Part shown: positions 11,456 through 23,955 of the stretch, piece by piece
Numbering within the stretch: the stretch's first letter is position 1
Layout: each line of letters starts with the position of its first letter
NCBI GenBank assembly: GCA_963082875.1
Contig: OY720102.1
Coordinates: 11,072,990-11,136,989 of the forward strand
Length of the DNA stretch: 64,000 nt
Direction: 5' to 3'
From: Corella eumyota
Taxonomy: Eukaryota > Chordata > Ascidiacea > Phlebobranchia > Corellidae
Program-made: the position numbers and the translations under genes
Notes under the pieces: model-generated
Databases searched by the model: none
Told to the model about the DNA's origin: nothing
The model's input: only the letters and a program-made list of their open reading frames with translations

Positions 11456-11750
11456 TAAAGAATAAAAAAAATTATCAGATAATATAAATGAATCAACTCA
11501 TAACAATTTAACACCAAGTAAACTGGCCGAAATTCTTAAGAAGAATATAAACCTGGATTAATTGTCTAAGAATAACATTATCATATTACTAAAGTTTGGT
11601 CAAAGCGCGCGCTTTCAAAATTAGTTTTTTATAGGTTTTAGTTTGTAAAATTAAAAAATTGACACGCCATAAGAAAGATAACATGTTTTGCAGATTATTA
11701 TTAAAAAAAATATTAATTTAGTGTTCGGCATTCGGTGGAATACACTAACA

Positions 11751-12000
11751 AATGTAAGGTTGATTTTATTGCAGCTCAACCAGATAAATCGATTAATATT
11801 AATACAATTTGCAGTTCCTTTTAGATTTATCGTAAATGGTTATTTTGTTAAACAGTTTTTGTTATATCACAAGGCCAATGATCTTACATAATAAAATTAA
11901 AGTAAGTTGTGTAAAAATAAATACTTTTTGAATAGCCCATTGGATAAATAGCCTATTTTTATTGCAAACATAGGCTATTTATGAATAGTTATGTACATTA
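11751..12000 (+). repeat. Dispersed repeat, copy 2 (partner 782-1065)
   Basis: Matches 782-1065 from GTAAGGTTGATTTTATTGCAG to AATAGTTATGTACATTA, lacking about 29 bases present in copy 1. It lies outside the MULE frame. Confidence 0.75.
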
Positions 12001-12837
12001 AACAAACACTTAAATAATAAGAGTAGGACAACAACATATACATAAGGTGATGTTGTAATTGTACAGAAAAGCAAAATCCTCGTTGTTTTAAAAAAAAATT
12101 TGGCCGAAGTGTCTGGTTACCGTAGAAAATAGTTTGATAAAAGCAAGCCTTTTTACATGGGCGTTTAGGCGGGCTCCGAGCTCGCTTCGGAACTTGCTTC
12201 TCTCCTATTTTTGCTAAATAAGCGATTAAAGCGCGCTCAGGGAACCCAGTCGTAATTGCTAGGTAAGCGACCACGAGGCGAGCTAAACTAAACTATCGAT
12301 TTAAAAGTTCGGGGCTTCTAAGTCGTATATTTTATAAAATTTAATTATTTTTATGTCCCCCTGGTGGAACAGCTAGCGAAGTGTCCAAATATTATAGAGT
12401 TTTGCATTGGTAAGCGGCAGACTGACAGTAGCCCGCTGCTTAGTAAATGTATCGGCTTTAGAAAATATTTTTGGATTAGAAAAAAACTGAAAGCATAAAT
12501 TTTATTAAATAGAAAACTAAACAAGGAAACTGTAGTATAATATATTATTTTACTGCACAGAATTTTCAAATACGAAGACAAGTAAACAAACAGACAATAT
12601 GGAAAATAATAGAAAAAGAAAATCTCCTGCTCAGTGGAGCTTCGAAACGGTGGACAGCATGCTGGACATTACGAGAAATGAATGTTTTGCAATTTATGGA
12701 TGGTAGAGAAAAGGGAAAGGACCAAATTTTTCAAGATATTTCGGAGGCATTAAAATCCAACTTTCACTCTTTTTCTCATACTAGTTAGAAACTGTAATTG
12801 TCATGTAAAACATATTTCAAATTCGAAAACACCTTAA

Positions 12838-15311
12838 CCCTCTAGTGCCCCTGGATTTATATATGATCTCAATTTTGTTTCTATTCCAGAATTCACTTAA
12901 GTAGAGTTTTTCAACAATTTTGTAATTAAGGAATATATTTATACAATATTCTTCCTCCTAGTGGCTAACCTTTTTGTGCATATATGCACCTGTGGGCATT
13001 TAGGAGATTTTTTGTTTATTTGAATAAAATTTGAGTAAGTGATAAAATATACTAAATTTGTTATTCAACTAATCTTATTTTTAATTTTTTAGACAGTAAT
13101 AAGCATATTTATCTTTTTATCTGCTAAGCCTTTAAATTTTTTTTATTATGGCAATTTATATTGCAAATGATGTATTGGATATAATTTTTGACCCTAGCAT
13201 AAGCGATATTAAAGATGAATTGGACATGGAAGATACTTTAAATTGTAATGGAAGTTTTGGTAATGATGAAGACTGTGTATTTAGTAATAATGATGATGAA
13301 AACAACGAAATTGTGGGAACATTTGTTCAACCTGTACTAATATGCAATTGGATAAAATGTTTATTTAATAAACCTAATGTATTCTTTCAATTTCCAGTGT
13401 TATCCGATACTTTAAAAAATATAACTCCCCATCAATATTTAAAAAAAATTGTCACCAATGAAATGCTAGAAATGGTAAGTTACCAATCTAATTTGTATAG
13501 TGTACAAAATAACGGAAAGTCAATAGAAACAGAACTCAATAAAATAAAAAAATTTTTTGGTGTTTACTTCAGGATGGCTCTTGTATAAATGCCGAATATT
13601 CGAATGTATTGAGAAAGGGAAATGAGATACCCACCAGTTGCTGAAAATTTTCCTAGAAATCGATTTGAAATATTGATGAGAAATCTACACTTTTGTGATA
13701 ATAATTCCATAACAGATGAATTGAAAAAAAGTCGCATATGGAAAATTAGACCCTGGATGAAAAAATTAAGACTTCAATTTTTAACAGTTCCTCCGGAAGA
13801 ATTCAACTCAATAGACGAAATAATGGTGCCATTCAAAGGACGTTCATTGTTGCGGCAATACATGCCTGGAAAACCACATAAATGGGGCTTTAAAATGTGG
13901 GGGCGTTGTGGCATGTCTGGGTTTTTGTACGACTTCAATGTTTACCAGGGGAAAAATACATGTGTAAAATCTGATTTGGGTATTGGGGGTTATGTTGTCA
14001 TGCAACTTATATCTTAATTGCCTCATGACTTGAATTTTAAAATTGTCGCCGATAAATTTTTTTTTTTAAGTATTTCACTTAATAATGAAATAAAAAAACT
14101 AGGATTTGAATATCATGGGACAATTAGAAGCAATAGAATTAAGGGATGTCCATTTTTATCTGAGAAAAAATTAAAGAAAAAAGGCCGCGGCTCTTATGAT
14201 GAAAGAGTCGAAAAAAATTTAAACATAATAGCTGTAAGATGGTATGATAATAAAGCCGTAAATCTTGTATCCTCCTTTGCTGGAATTGAGCCAATTAAAA
14301 GTGTTCAACAGAACGACAGAAGTAAAAAAAAAACATGTTTCAGTACAAAGACCTAACATAGTAAAAGTATACAATAAGTTGATGGGTGGAGTCGATTTAC
14401 TCGACATGTTGACTTCAATGTACAAAGCCAAAATAAAATCCAGGCATTGGTACATGTATTTGTGGTATCATAGTTTAACCATTTTACTGGTAAATTCATG
14501 GTTACTTTATAAAAGGGAACAAAAGGAACTAGGCAACAAAAAAATTTTGCAACTAAGAGATTTTCAGGCTAAGGTTGCATCTGGATTAATAAATTCAAAC
14601 CAGAGACTCACTTCTCGTCGTTCGTATGTGTCGTCATTAACACCAAGCAAACGATTACGACTTAGTCTGTCAGATGTTAGATATGACGGGTTAGACCATA
14701 TTCCGGAATGGATGTCAAATTGAGTACGATCTATAATGTCTTTTTTGTAAATGCAAGGTTGCTCTTTGCTTCAACAAGACAAGAAATTGTTTTTAGGATT
14801 TTCACACAAAATAAGAAACAAAACTGTGTTTTTGTCGTGATGTTGTTTCAAAAGAATTTTATTTTATGTGTTTTTAGCTTTGGTACAGATTTTTTGGAGA
14901 TGTTGTTTCAAAATATTTATTTTTATAGAACAGATATTTTTATGTGTATTTATTTGGTATGCCTAATCTAACTGTGGTCTTGTATCAAAATATTTATTTT
15001 TTTTATAACAGATTTTTTATGTGTGTTTTTAATTGGTATGCAAAATCTAACTGTGGTCCTGTATCTAATGTTTTGTTAGCAAAGAATAAAAATTTAATAT
15101 TATGTTATTAAGGGACATTTTTTAAACAGTTACTGTAAAAAATTAATATATAAAAATTTAACCTTAAATGCCCAAAGATGCATATATGCATCACTCATAG
15201 AAAAAACAATAGCGCCACCGTGTGGTTAAATTTATGTTAGATATATTCTAGTTCATATTATAAAAATTGATTATGCTGCTGTATTTATTTCTAGTGGTGG
15301 GCACTAGAGGG
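12838..15311 (+). mobile_element. piggyBac transposon, complete with TTAA target duplication
   Basis: TTAA at 12834-12837 and 15312-15315 flank 13-bp inverted ends CCCTCTAGTGCCC and GGGCACTAGAGGG. Inner inverted repeats also match (GTGCATATATGCACC with GGGCATTTA on the left, TAAATGCCC with GATGCATATATGCATC on the right). The element is 2474 bp, a normal piggyBac length, and carries one damaged transposase gene. Precise ends show a relatively clean insertion, even though the gene has decayed. Confidence 0.95.
13148..14812 (+). pseudogene. piggyBac transposase (DDE_Tnp_1_7), decayed
   Basis: From the ATG at 13148 the frame runs through an acidic N-terminus, then RYPPVAENFPRNRFEILMRN, the first catalytic aspartate in SIDEIMVPFKGR, KPHKWGFKMWGRCG, the second in VADKFFFLSIS, and, after a frame change within the A-run near 14325-14340, the pair in GGVDLLDMLTS followed by RHWYMYLWYHS. 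A cysteine-rich C-terminal finger (CKCKVALC, then RNCF and FH) is readable at about 14726-14812 in a third frame. In-frame stops are TAA 13586-13588, a TGA near 13606-13612 where a tryptophan is expected, and TAA 14015-14017. The catalytic residues are kept but the protein cannot be made whole. Confidence 0.9.
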
Positions 15312-15672
15312 TTAAACATAATTTTTTCCTTATTGTATTTAGCAACGATTGTCGGGAAAAATAAAAAAAAAATTAAAAACCAATATTACAACAAAACGAA
15401 GGAGCTAGGAAGGTCGGGGGCTGAGGCTAGAAGCCGTAACTGGGTCCACCTTAACAAAATGGACATCTTATTAAAATCAAGACCCAGACTTTGCATTTCT
15501 TTTTAGTTTCGAATTTATTAAAAATACTCGCCAAAATTAATGTTCTGATTCATACTTAAAAGAAAAATTTAATTAAGTTTTAAGTTAAACAAATTTAAAT
15601 TAAGTCAGGTATCGATTTGGTGATTTCAATTTCAAAGTTAATTATTCAGCACTCTTAGTTTAGAAGCCCCGA

Positions 15673-16480
15673 TCCCCACGATACGGAGTCTTTACCCGGG
15701 AAAGAGGTAGAAAAATTTTTTTTTGTTGATAGTCATAAAATGGCAAAAAAGTTTAAAGATTAATTGGTTAATACAAAAAATTGAGAAAAATGAAAACATA
15801 AATTTAAAATAAAAACGACTAAGACAGATAATAATAGAATGATTGCCAACATTTAAATTAAAAAATAGATTAAATTTAAAGACATAAAACCAAAAGTTGT
15901 TTTGAAATCATTTCAATTAAAAAAGATTCAGTTTTAAGTTACCCTTAAGACTTTAGTTTATTACCAAACTATAAACGTTAACCTGACCATTAAGTAGCTA
16001 ATTTCTCAAGAAATGCCACATATAAATCAATTTGAATGTAAGCACCTATCAGCTATTTAATCAAGTTTGTCGCAATAGGTTAGGCAACGAATTTCCCATT
16101 CGAGGCAAATTTGAGTTTATTTTTTGTAAGACTACATAAAAAATCAATAATCCTTCACTTTCTAATACTAGTCTAACATTACTTTCACAATAACCTCTTT
16201 TGTTGTTTGACTCCCCAAAACCTGAAAGATAATTTAAAAGATCATGTTTGCTGGTTAAGATTGATTTTGGAATGTTTTGTGTGCAGACAAAATTGATTTT
16301 TGATAAAAAAATTATGATGCAATAAATGTTTTTAGTTACGTGGAAACCAAACGTATTGTACTGACTTATGTAATTGTGGCCCTTTAATAACAAAGAATGA
16401 CGATAACCATATACAGTGTTTTTTGTTTTTTCATATGGTAATCTAATGGCATGTACTAAAATCAGACACCTCCAAAATTC
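15673..16480. other. AT-rich stretch without recognised genes
   Basis: A minus-strand open stretch of 110 codons (16393-16061) has no motif that I recognise and may be chance. Nothing else stands out. Confidence 0.3.
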
Positions 16481-17060
16481 ACTTTATCGTTGTTATTTTT
16501 TAATAAAAATGATTTTTCCGACTTTAGGACTATTGTGTCTCAACATTTTTTTTTATTTTAACGTGTTGAAATTTGTGGCAAAATTTTTAAAATTTAGGGG
16601 TGCCAGAATTTGCGGCAATTTATCCTCACCAGACACATCCAAAAACCAACTAAATAAACATATACTTTAACAAAAACTTCTAAAATAAAAACATATATTT
16701 TAACAAAACTTCTAGAACGCCTAAATTATATTTTAACAAAAAATAAACATATATTTTAACAAAAACTTCTAGAACGCCTAAATTAACTTGCCCCAGTCGT
16801 TTTTATTAAAAAATAATGGTTATAAAATGGTTTTTAAAGGTGTCTGAAATTGGCAATAACGACCATATTTAAAATTTCTTCATCCTCAGACACCTTCAAA
16901 AACCAATTAAACAGTTATAAATTTTAATGAAAACTGCCTTAACAACATAAAAACGCTTAAACTAACTTGCCCAAGTCGTTTTTATTAAAAAATTATGGTT
17001 ATAAAATGGTTTTTAAAGGTGGCTGAAATTGGCAATAACGACCATAGATAAAATTTTGAT
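16480..17060. repeat. Tandem repeat, about 185-190 bp period, two clear units and one diverged
   Basis: The unit CAGTCGTTTTTATTAAAAAA, then GGTTATAAAATGGTTTTTAA and ATTGGCAATAACGACCATA, occurs near 16790-16868 and again near 16975-17045. A more diverged unit covers about 16485-16650. Each unit also holds GGTGTCTGA and a nearby TCAGACACC, so a single transcript could fold back. Short AACTTCTAGAACGCCTAAATT units repeat at 16700-16785. Confidence 0.75.
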
Positions 17061-17164
17061 TACCCCGGGCTTAACTTTGAGTTAGGTTGATGTAGCCTAT
17101 TTTGGATAAATCCACATAAGCTAACTTAATTTTATAAACAAACAGCTTTTAATAATATTTTAAA

Positions 17165-17383
17165 ATGGAATTGTTCTTTATTTGCTGTCAAGCTTTGGCC
17201 TATTTTTCCATGACTATTAACAAAAGTCAGGGTCAAACATTAAAAAATGTTGGTATCTAGGTGCAGGAACCAGTTTTTACGCTTGGGCAGTTATATGTTG
17301 CTGCCTCAGGAGTAGGCAACCCAAATCTGGGTTTTCCCCAACAGCAACACGAAAAATTGTGTATCGTAAAATTTTGTAGATTT
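17165..17383 (+). pseudogene. Helitron Pif1-like helicase, C-terminal remnant
   Basis: One frame gives AYFSMTINKSQGQTLKNVGI, a stop, then PVFTLGQLYVAASGV. These are the closing helicase motifs (FAMTINKSQGQTL and HGQLYVALSR in the family) of the Rep-helicase protein of Helitrons. There is one in-frame TAG near 17261-17263. The Rep nuclease and the rest of the helicase are absent, and I could not place a CTRR 3' end with confidence. Confidence 0.75.
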
Positions 17384-17670
17384 ATGTATTTTTTGACAAA
17401 TTTGCTTAATAAATATAAATAAACTTTTAATTAGGCTGTTTGATTTGATACGAATTATTATAATTTTGCAAATAATAATAATATTTTTTTCAGTAGGTAA
17501 TCAATTATTAAAAAATTTACATACAAAATATTGTTGACTATGGAAAAATGCTTCAGAGGATTATTTAAACAAAAAGTAAATTAGAACTGGATGTAAGCAG
17601 AGCCATGGTAGCGTTTTTGAGAAATAAAAATAAGACAGGCGTACAAATTTTAAACAAATCTTTGCATACT

Positions 17671-20060
17671 GTGGCAAGCGCGCTTTCCAACGGGTTAAGT
17701 TCATACGAGTTCACCGAGCCGACACGTCTTCAAAGTTGGTTCGGGCGTCAAGAAATTTACGGCAAATGACGACGTTTTACCGGTCAGGCCATAAACAATG
17801 CAATTTAACAGGCCAAACAACGCAATTTATCGGAACAACGCACAAAACAATGCCAACAATTAGACTTTTAACCGCACCAGGCCGGTTCTAAAACGTCATC
17901 GCAATACAAGAAACCAAGAAAAGAACGACTCGTATAACTTGCCCGACGCCACCTTGTTTATAATTACCCCACCTTTTGGGTATATAAGCTTGTATTTTTA
18001 TTTACAAAATCTCTTACTCTCACGCTCTCTTATTTAGTGTTTATGCGATCTGAAGTTTAGACAACAGCAGTTAAGTCTGGCCTTACGGCCAGACGCGTCA
18101 TTAATATAAAAATGTAATGTTAGTTTTTATTTAGTATTGCGCATTTATTGTAATCAAGTACTTGTTTTATATTATTTGTATTTACAATATAACTCCAATC
18201 CTTAGTTAAAAGTTTGTTATCATCAGATTAAATTAACCAGAAAGGTTAGGTGCAAATCAAGTTAAACGGAGTCATAAATCATAGATTTTAGCAATAAAGG
18301 CTATGAGAGAACCTGTGGTGACCCCAAATTAGACAATTAACAATCTACAACCAAAATCCAATAAACCATCACAAACATCCCCCATATTATTATTTAAAAC
18401 GTTAAGAAAACCCTACAGAAATGGTGACTCCCCGACGTGATTAACGGTTAAAAATGTTCAGTAGGTACAGTTTAACCTAGAAAACGCAAACCTTCCGAAT
18501 TAAAAATTAACGAATAAAAGTCACACGATCTAAACCAAACAAAAATTAAAAACGCTAGGCGTAACGATTAAGACGCTTGCAGAACGATTACGACGCTTGC
18601 AATTTCAGAATAGAATCTTTGTAGAATTTTATAGGCAATATCACTAACAAACTTTTATTACAGCATAGGTTAAATTAAATCTTAAATAAAAGTATAAAGC
18701 TATATTTTGGTGATTTATTACCGACAAATTTTTTTTTTCCTATTGTTTTATATTTAAACCTTAAACATTATTTAGTAAACAATTCACGTTTATTTTAACT
18801 AGTTGGTAAATCGTTTTAATAGGGATCCGTAACTTTTAAAATATTTTTTTTTCTCCTATTATTTTTATTGACGCGACAAACTATTTTAAATACTTTATTC
18901 TTGATAACAAAACTAACAGTTCGTGTGCTTAATTTTTCTGAAATAATTGGTTAAATAATCATATATATTTTTGTGCGTCATTTTGAGATGTGAATTCTGA
19001 TTTAGTCGACAAATCAGTTGTTAATATCGAGAAAGATACCGGTTCGCAATTTATGGGTAAAACTAATTTTTATGACGTGAGCATTTCACAGAAATTCACA
19101 ACACCACATTTTAATATAACAACCACAACAACCTCTCCTAATTCATGTTTTCCTACTTTTTTTCACTCAAATTCACGGTCTGCCGTGATTAATACGTTAA
19201 AGCGCTGCTCTATCTCGCTTCCAACATTTTACGAAGAAGATGTTCAATTATGGTTCAAGTTAGTAGACCAGATTTTTAAGGAAGCCAATATTATTCAACA
19301 AGATTCTAAATATGTTTTGTGTTTACAAAACTTTAATAGCACGTTATTTGATAGAATAGCTTTTATCTTGCATAACATTGATAAAAATGCACCTTACGAC
19401 AACTTTAAAACACAGATGATAGAGTTATTTTCTGAAAGTCAATCTTCTCTTTTTAACACTCTTCTTTATAAATTAAAACTTGGCGACAACAAACCTTCGT
19501 TTCTTTTAAAAGAAATGCTTAAATGCATAAATTATAAACAGGACCACACAAGTATAAGCCTCATTCGCTTCTTGTTACGAAATTTACCACCTCAAGTTTC
19601 ATTAATTCTTTAGTCCAAAACGGAACTACCATTAGAAAAATTAGCTGACATGGCCGACAACGCAATGCCTTTCTTGCACTCTATAAAAGACCAAACAACA
19701 TTAATAAGCAACAGACAAGCTCTTATTAATGACGTGTTAGCAAAACAGATTTAACGCTAGAAATAGAAATACTTGGGTTAAAACGACATGCACCAATTAG
19801 TTCTACAGCGTATCATGATATTTCAAGCCGGCAACGAGATATTATTGATATCAGCCAAACGGAACAATTTAACCAATCAAATTCCATTCCAGACGAAGAA
19901 CTTCACTGTATTCCCAAACAAATTTGTTCTTGAAAGAAAAGCATTTCTACTTCTTCCTTCTCAGCCAAGGCTAAAAATGATTCCAAACGTTGTTATTTTC
20001 ACCGAAAATTTGGAAAATACTCCCGTAAATGTGTTTCACCGTGTTCATTTTAAACTCTGA
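17671..20060 (+). mobile_element. Ty3/gypsy LTR retrotransposon fossil (5' LTR and gag)
   Basis: A likely 5' LTR runs from TGTGGCAAGCGCGC (17671) to TACA (about 18417), with a TATATAAG box near 17981, followed by TGGTGACTCCCCGACGTG, the kind of leader and primer-binding start seen after gypsy LTRs. A gag-like region covers about 18990-19750, with FYEEDVQLWFKLVDQIFKEA and LYKLKLGDNKPSFLLKEM typical of Ty3/gypsy capsid, and a zinc-knuckle-like CYFHRKFGKYSRKC near 19990. Protease, reverse transcriptase, integrase and the 3' LTR were not found. It is broken and incomplete. Confidence 0.8.
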
Positions 20061-20327
20061 CTCTCAATTTCTTTTTTTGTAAGAAATATCTTACTTGCCA
20101 ATTTAAGTAACTAGGTTTATACAAGGAAGATTCTTGGAAAATCTTTCAACGTATAAAGTACATTGACCAATACAATTATCTTTTCTTGCGATAGCGCACC
20201 GTCACGTGTCAACTTTTAACACACAGTCTGCAATGTTTAAACAACCAATTACTTTTATACGGTTTACAACCAGTTCTGCACCGCGATGACGAGGTCTAAC
20301 ACTCATGAGACAAAAACAGGGCAAGCA

Positions 20328-20440
20328 TCGCACCTGCAGCTACAGCCTGCACAATCTTTCCCAGCAGCAACAGTCTGCTTACTCTTTTTTAGCAGCCACA
20401 GCCTGCTCATTTTTATCGCAGCAACAGTCTGCTCATTTTT
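20328..20440. repeat. Minisatellite, four units of about 27 bp
   Basis: Units built on CAGCAACAGTCTGCTCATTTTT repeat in tandem, with small variations (CAGCTACAGCCTGC, CAGCAACAGTCTGC, GCAGCCACAGCCTGC, CAGCAACAGTCTGC). It follows the gypsy gag fossil and is CAG-rich. Confidence 0.7.
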
Positions 20441-20630
20441 CCCCACACAGCTGGGTTGACAACAATCCTGTCTGAAATCGCATCAACCTAGTGATGCTTC
20501 ACACGAATTAAAAGAGCAAGCTGATGAGACGTCATCCTCTTCTCAACAAAATTCTACTTCAAATGATGGTTATCTTGCGCACGGTTGCATAGTTCATCAG
20601 AATCGCAAACAGGCCCAATACTTTTTTTAT

Positions 20631-20797
20631 TTTTTGGTTACAAATTGTAACGTCAGCATCACAACTAGTGATTGAAGAGCCGCCAACTAGCGGAAGAGTC
20701 GTTATCCACAACACGACATTTTTTTGGTTACAAATCGTAACGTCCACATCACAACTAAAGAGCTGACAACTAGCGGAAGAGTCGTTTCAAAACACGA
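20631..20797. repeat. Tandem duplication, about 85 bp unit
   Basis: TTTTTTGGTTACAAATTGTAACGTC ... CAACTAGCGGAAGAGTCGTT ... AACACGAC appears twice in a row (20631-20716 and 20719-20797). Each unit contains the small palindrome GGTTACAAATTGTAAC. Confidence 0.75.
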
Positions 20798-20989
20798 CGC
20801 CCCAACGATTGCAAACATTTGTTTTTTTTTTACGAAAGGACATTTTTCTTGCATGAAGAAACCCGCCTTTTGTCTTAATCGCTTTAATATTATCTTCATA
20901 TATCCAGCCTCAGCAACAACGGCTTTGTGCCGATCAACATCTCTTTTACTATTCAAATATTCTTCTTCCATATTCTCTAACACACTCAT
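20797..20989 (-). CDS. Unknown short open reading frame, possible first exon
   Basis: From ATG at 20989 the minus strand encodes a charged, helix-prone segment (MSVLENMEEEYLNSKRDVDR then HKAVVAEAGYMKIILKRLRQ). It then runs into the tandem duplication. I recognise no family. It may be the first exon of a lost transposon gene or chance. Confidence 0.2.
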
Positions 20990-21339
20990 TTAACACAAAC
21001 AACCAATAACAATGCTCACGCCTGGGCCAAATTTAACATGGTAAAATTTACGGTAATACGTGCAAAATATGGATATGGTAAATATGCAACAAGTAAATGT
21101 ATTTTTTTTTTCAAATATTTAAGCTTATATTTCTTCTATATACAATATCTTTTGTTTTAACAACCTTATCAAGACCATAAAACTTTAATTTTTATCTTTT
21201 AGGGTACAGAAATGTCATCGATACTGGGATCGACCTAGGTCTTACTTACTTATACAGTTATCCAGCAGAGAAAAGTTTGCAAAGTTATCATTTTCTGTTC
21301 GTCGTTTCCATAACGGGAGCTTTTTTTGAAAAGCCTTCA

Positions 21340-22379
<1,040 letters not shown>

Positions 22380-22380
<1 letters not shown>

Positions 22381-22950
22381 CTCTAGTTTTCAAATTGCCA
22401 TTCAAAACATTTGCGAAAATATAGTGACTCCAATCATAGCCGACAACCGAAATACTGCAGATAACCTTGTAACAACCGCTAAGGAAATATGTGATGTCAT
22501 ATTAAATTAAAGAAAGATTCAAAACTTCTTCAGACTTTAAAAGTTTTAACGTTCTTGGCCCCAAAAAATTTTACGCTTATAAGTCTGAATTTCCATGCCT
22601 TTGGTACAAATGTTTTTAAAATTATATCCAATCATACCAGAACAAAATTTTAAAAACGAACTTACGGTTTACGGTTTTTTTCAGAACTTACGGTTTTTTT
22701 CAGCAACCCAACCTTTGAAGGATTTCATAAAGTAAATGAGCTCTATCAATTTTTATTCGATAAAGAAATGCTACAAACCTTTTCCGCCGTTTCTAAGGCC
22801 TTAGAAATTGTTTTGTCGACACCTATATCAGCGGAACGCAGTTTTAGTACTTTGAAAAGAGTTAATTTGAAAAGAATTAACACTTCTTTAAACAGCTATG
22901 TTAGTGGGTTTTGCAATTTTGTAAGTAATGTATATATCACGTTAGTATAG
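22380..22950 (+). pseudogene. hAT transposase, C-terminal dimerisation part
   Basis: The frame ending at 22950 holds VLSTPISAERSFSTLKRVNL, the conserved hAT C-terminal dimerisation motif (P-S-ERsFS-LKRIK). Upstream pieces (NVNELYQFLFDKE and IADNRNTADNLVTTAKEI) fit the region before it but are frameshifted. It lies on the opposite strand from the BED-finger part at 21340-21720, so the two probably come from different insertions. Confidence 0.7.
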
Positions 22951-23268
22951 TTGACACTGAATCACAAAATGTCTTTAGAACTCCTAAAAAATGTATGTGG
23001 TTCTTACAATTTAATTTTCAAAAAATATTGAAAATAATAAACGCCAAATACCAGGTTACCATATTTTTCGTGTGACGTCACAAGTACTAGTTAGCGTCGC
23101 AAATGTAAACAAGCGAACTCAGCGGGAGATTCAGAAGCCGAATTGGTAAGACTGACGCGCAAGCTGAAAATGTAGCAGTCAGTTTAAAAATAGAAAGCGC
23201 AGGCAACATTAGTTTCGATTTAAATTAACAAGCCTTATTTGCGTTTTTATTACCAGAACTAAATATTT

Positions 23269-23640
23269 ATGTTGTTTTTTACTGCCAGACAGCAATACTG
23301 TAATAGGGTAAATCATTTATTATGGGTGATGGGCAGCATTTATTACGAAAATAGCGAAAGAGGTTTAAAAACGGACAAAGATGGGAATATAGTCGGGCAA
23401 ATATATTTTCCTAAAAGAAAACATAAATCTGGAGGGTATTCCGTGAGAAATGTTAAAGTGCCTGCAACCTATGGGTATTTAAACATACTTTTGCAGTTGC
23501 TCATTGAAACATGAACTGAAGAATTAAAACTATTACGGGAACGTTGGATCACATCATTTACGCAACCTCCATATTTATCGGCTTCATTTCATCGACCAAA
23601 TGAAGAAGAATTACAGGAATCATCTTACTTAAGATTTTAA
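23269..23640 (+). pseudogene. Kolobok C transposase, last part
   Basis: Reads RVNHLLWVMGSIYYENSERG, then GQIYFPKRKHKSGGYSVRNV and TYGYLNILLQLL, aligning with the end of element B transposase (AVLHYNENCNRD ... YFPKAKKGQYSIRKI ... TYEYINKV). After a TGA at 23512-23514 the same frame continues to a closing SSYLRF-stop at 23640. Catalytic parts are deleted. Confidence 0.7.
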
Positions 23641-23779
23641 TTACATATTTCCAAACAGCACTTGCAAGATTTTTTTATTTCCATAACATGGCATTTATTA
23701 CACTTGCACCTAAATGTTAAAAGCCTTTTTTTAAAACAAAATTATCAGTCAACGCAAACAAAAACAGGAAATTAATTAC

Positions 23780-23955
23780 CATGTTGTAAAAGTTAGCCGA
23801 CTTGCTAGTATTGGGGTTTCTGTAACATTTCTTCTCAAAACCAACTCCTCTTCAGTATATTCTGGTTCAAAGTTGTAAGGTTTAGTGCTTGATTCTGATT
23901 CCAATTCAAATGATGAAGTTGAGGAAATCGATGAATTACTATCACTGTCACTCAT
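23780..23955 (-). pseudogene. Kolobok C ballast-like gene, first exon only
   Basis: Starts with ATG at 23955 and encodes an acidic serine-rich leader with SSTKPYNFEPEYTEEEL, matching IQPFMFEPEYAENET of element B and IQPYAFEP of element A. It ends at donor CATG/GTAATT, which splits a tryptophan codon exactly as in element B (ATTG/GTAAGC). The cysteine-rich exons that would follow are deleted. Confidence 0.65.

Larger units (their letters stand above)
12601..15506 (+). pseudogene. SANT/Myb-like (trihelix) DNA-binding gene split by a piggyBac insertion
   Basis: Exon 1 (about 12601-12790) starts with ATG and encodes MENNRKRKSPAQWSFETVDS, then, after a frameshift near 12685-12705, LQFMDGREKGKDQIFQDISE. 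The second part lies at 15344-15506 after a TTTAG acceptor: KKKIKNQYYNKTKELGRSGA and ending near DILLKSRP. This is the W...W-type order of Myb/SANT-like domains used by Harbinger partner proteins (MSANTD type). The piggyBac element (12838-15311) sits between the exons, in what was a short intron. The frameshift in exon 1 suggests the gene is dead. Confidence 0.6.
12309..15672 (+). mobile_element. Harbinger-like element carrying a SANT gene, invaded by piggyBac
   Basis: Ends form an inverted repeat: TCGGGGCTTCTAA at 12309-12321 and TTTAGAAGCCCCGA at 15659-15672. Inside is a two-exon SANT/Myb-like gene and, in its intron, a complete piggyBac insertion. There is no DDE transposase, so this would be a one-gene, dependent Harbinger relative. 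The flanking triplets do not match as a clean target duplication, which lowers confidence in the exact ends. Confidence 0.5.

Noticed and set aside
782-12000. Reading the two repeats at 0.8 and 11.8 kb as the LTR pair of one retroelement
   Set aside because: The space between them holds elements on both strands and a MULE end, and neither the BEL nor the copia fossil is placed so that both repeats could be its ends.
12120-12290. A GC-richer patch that looked like a SINE or tRNA
   Set aside because: Small inverted pieces such as GCGAGCTCG-type runs are present, but there are no A and B boxes and no fold that I could support.
16061-16393. Protein-coding gene on the minus strand
   Set aside because: The open stretch has no motif, no splice context and a composition close to random AT-rich DNA.
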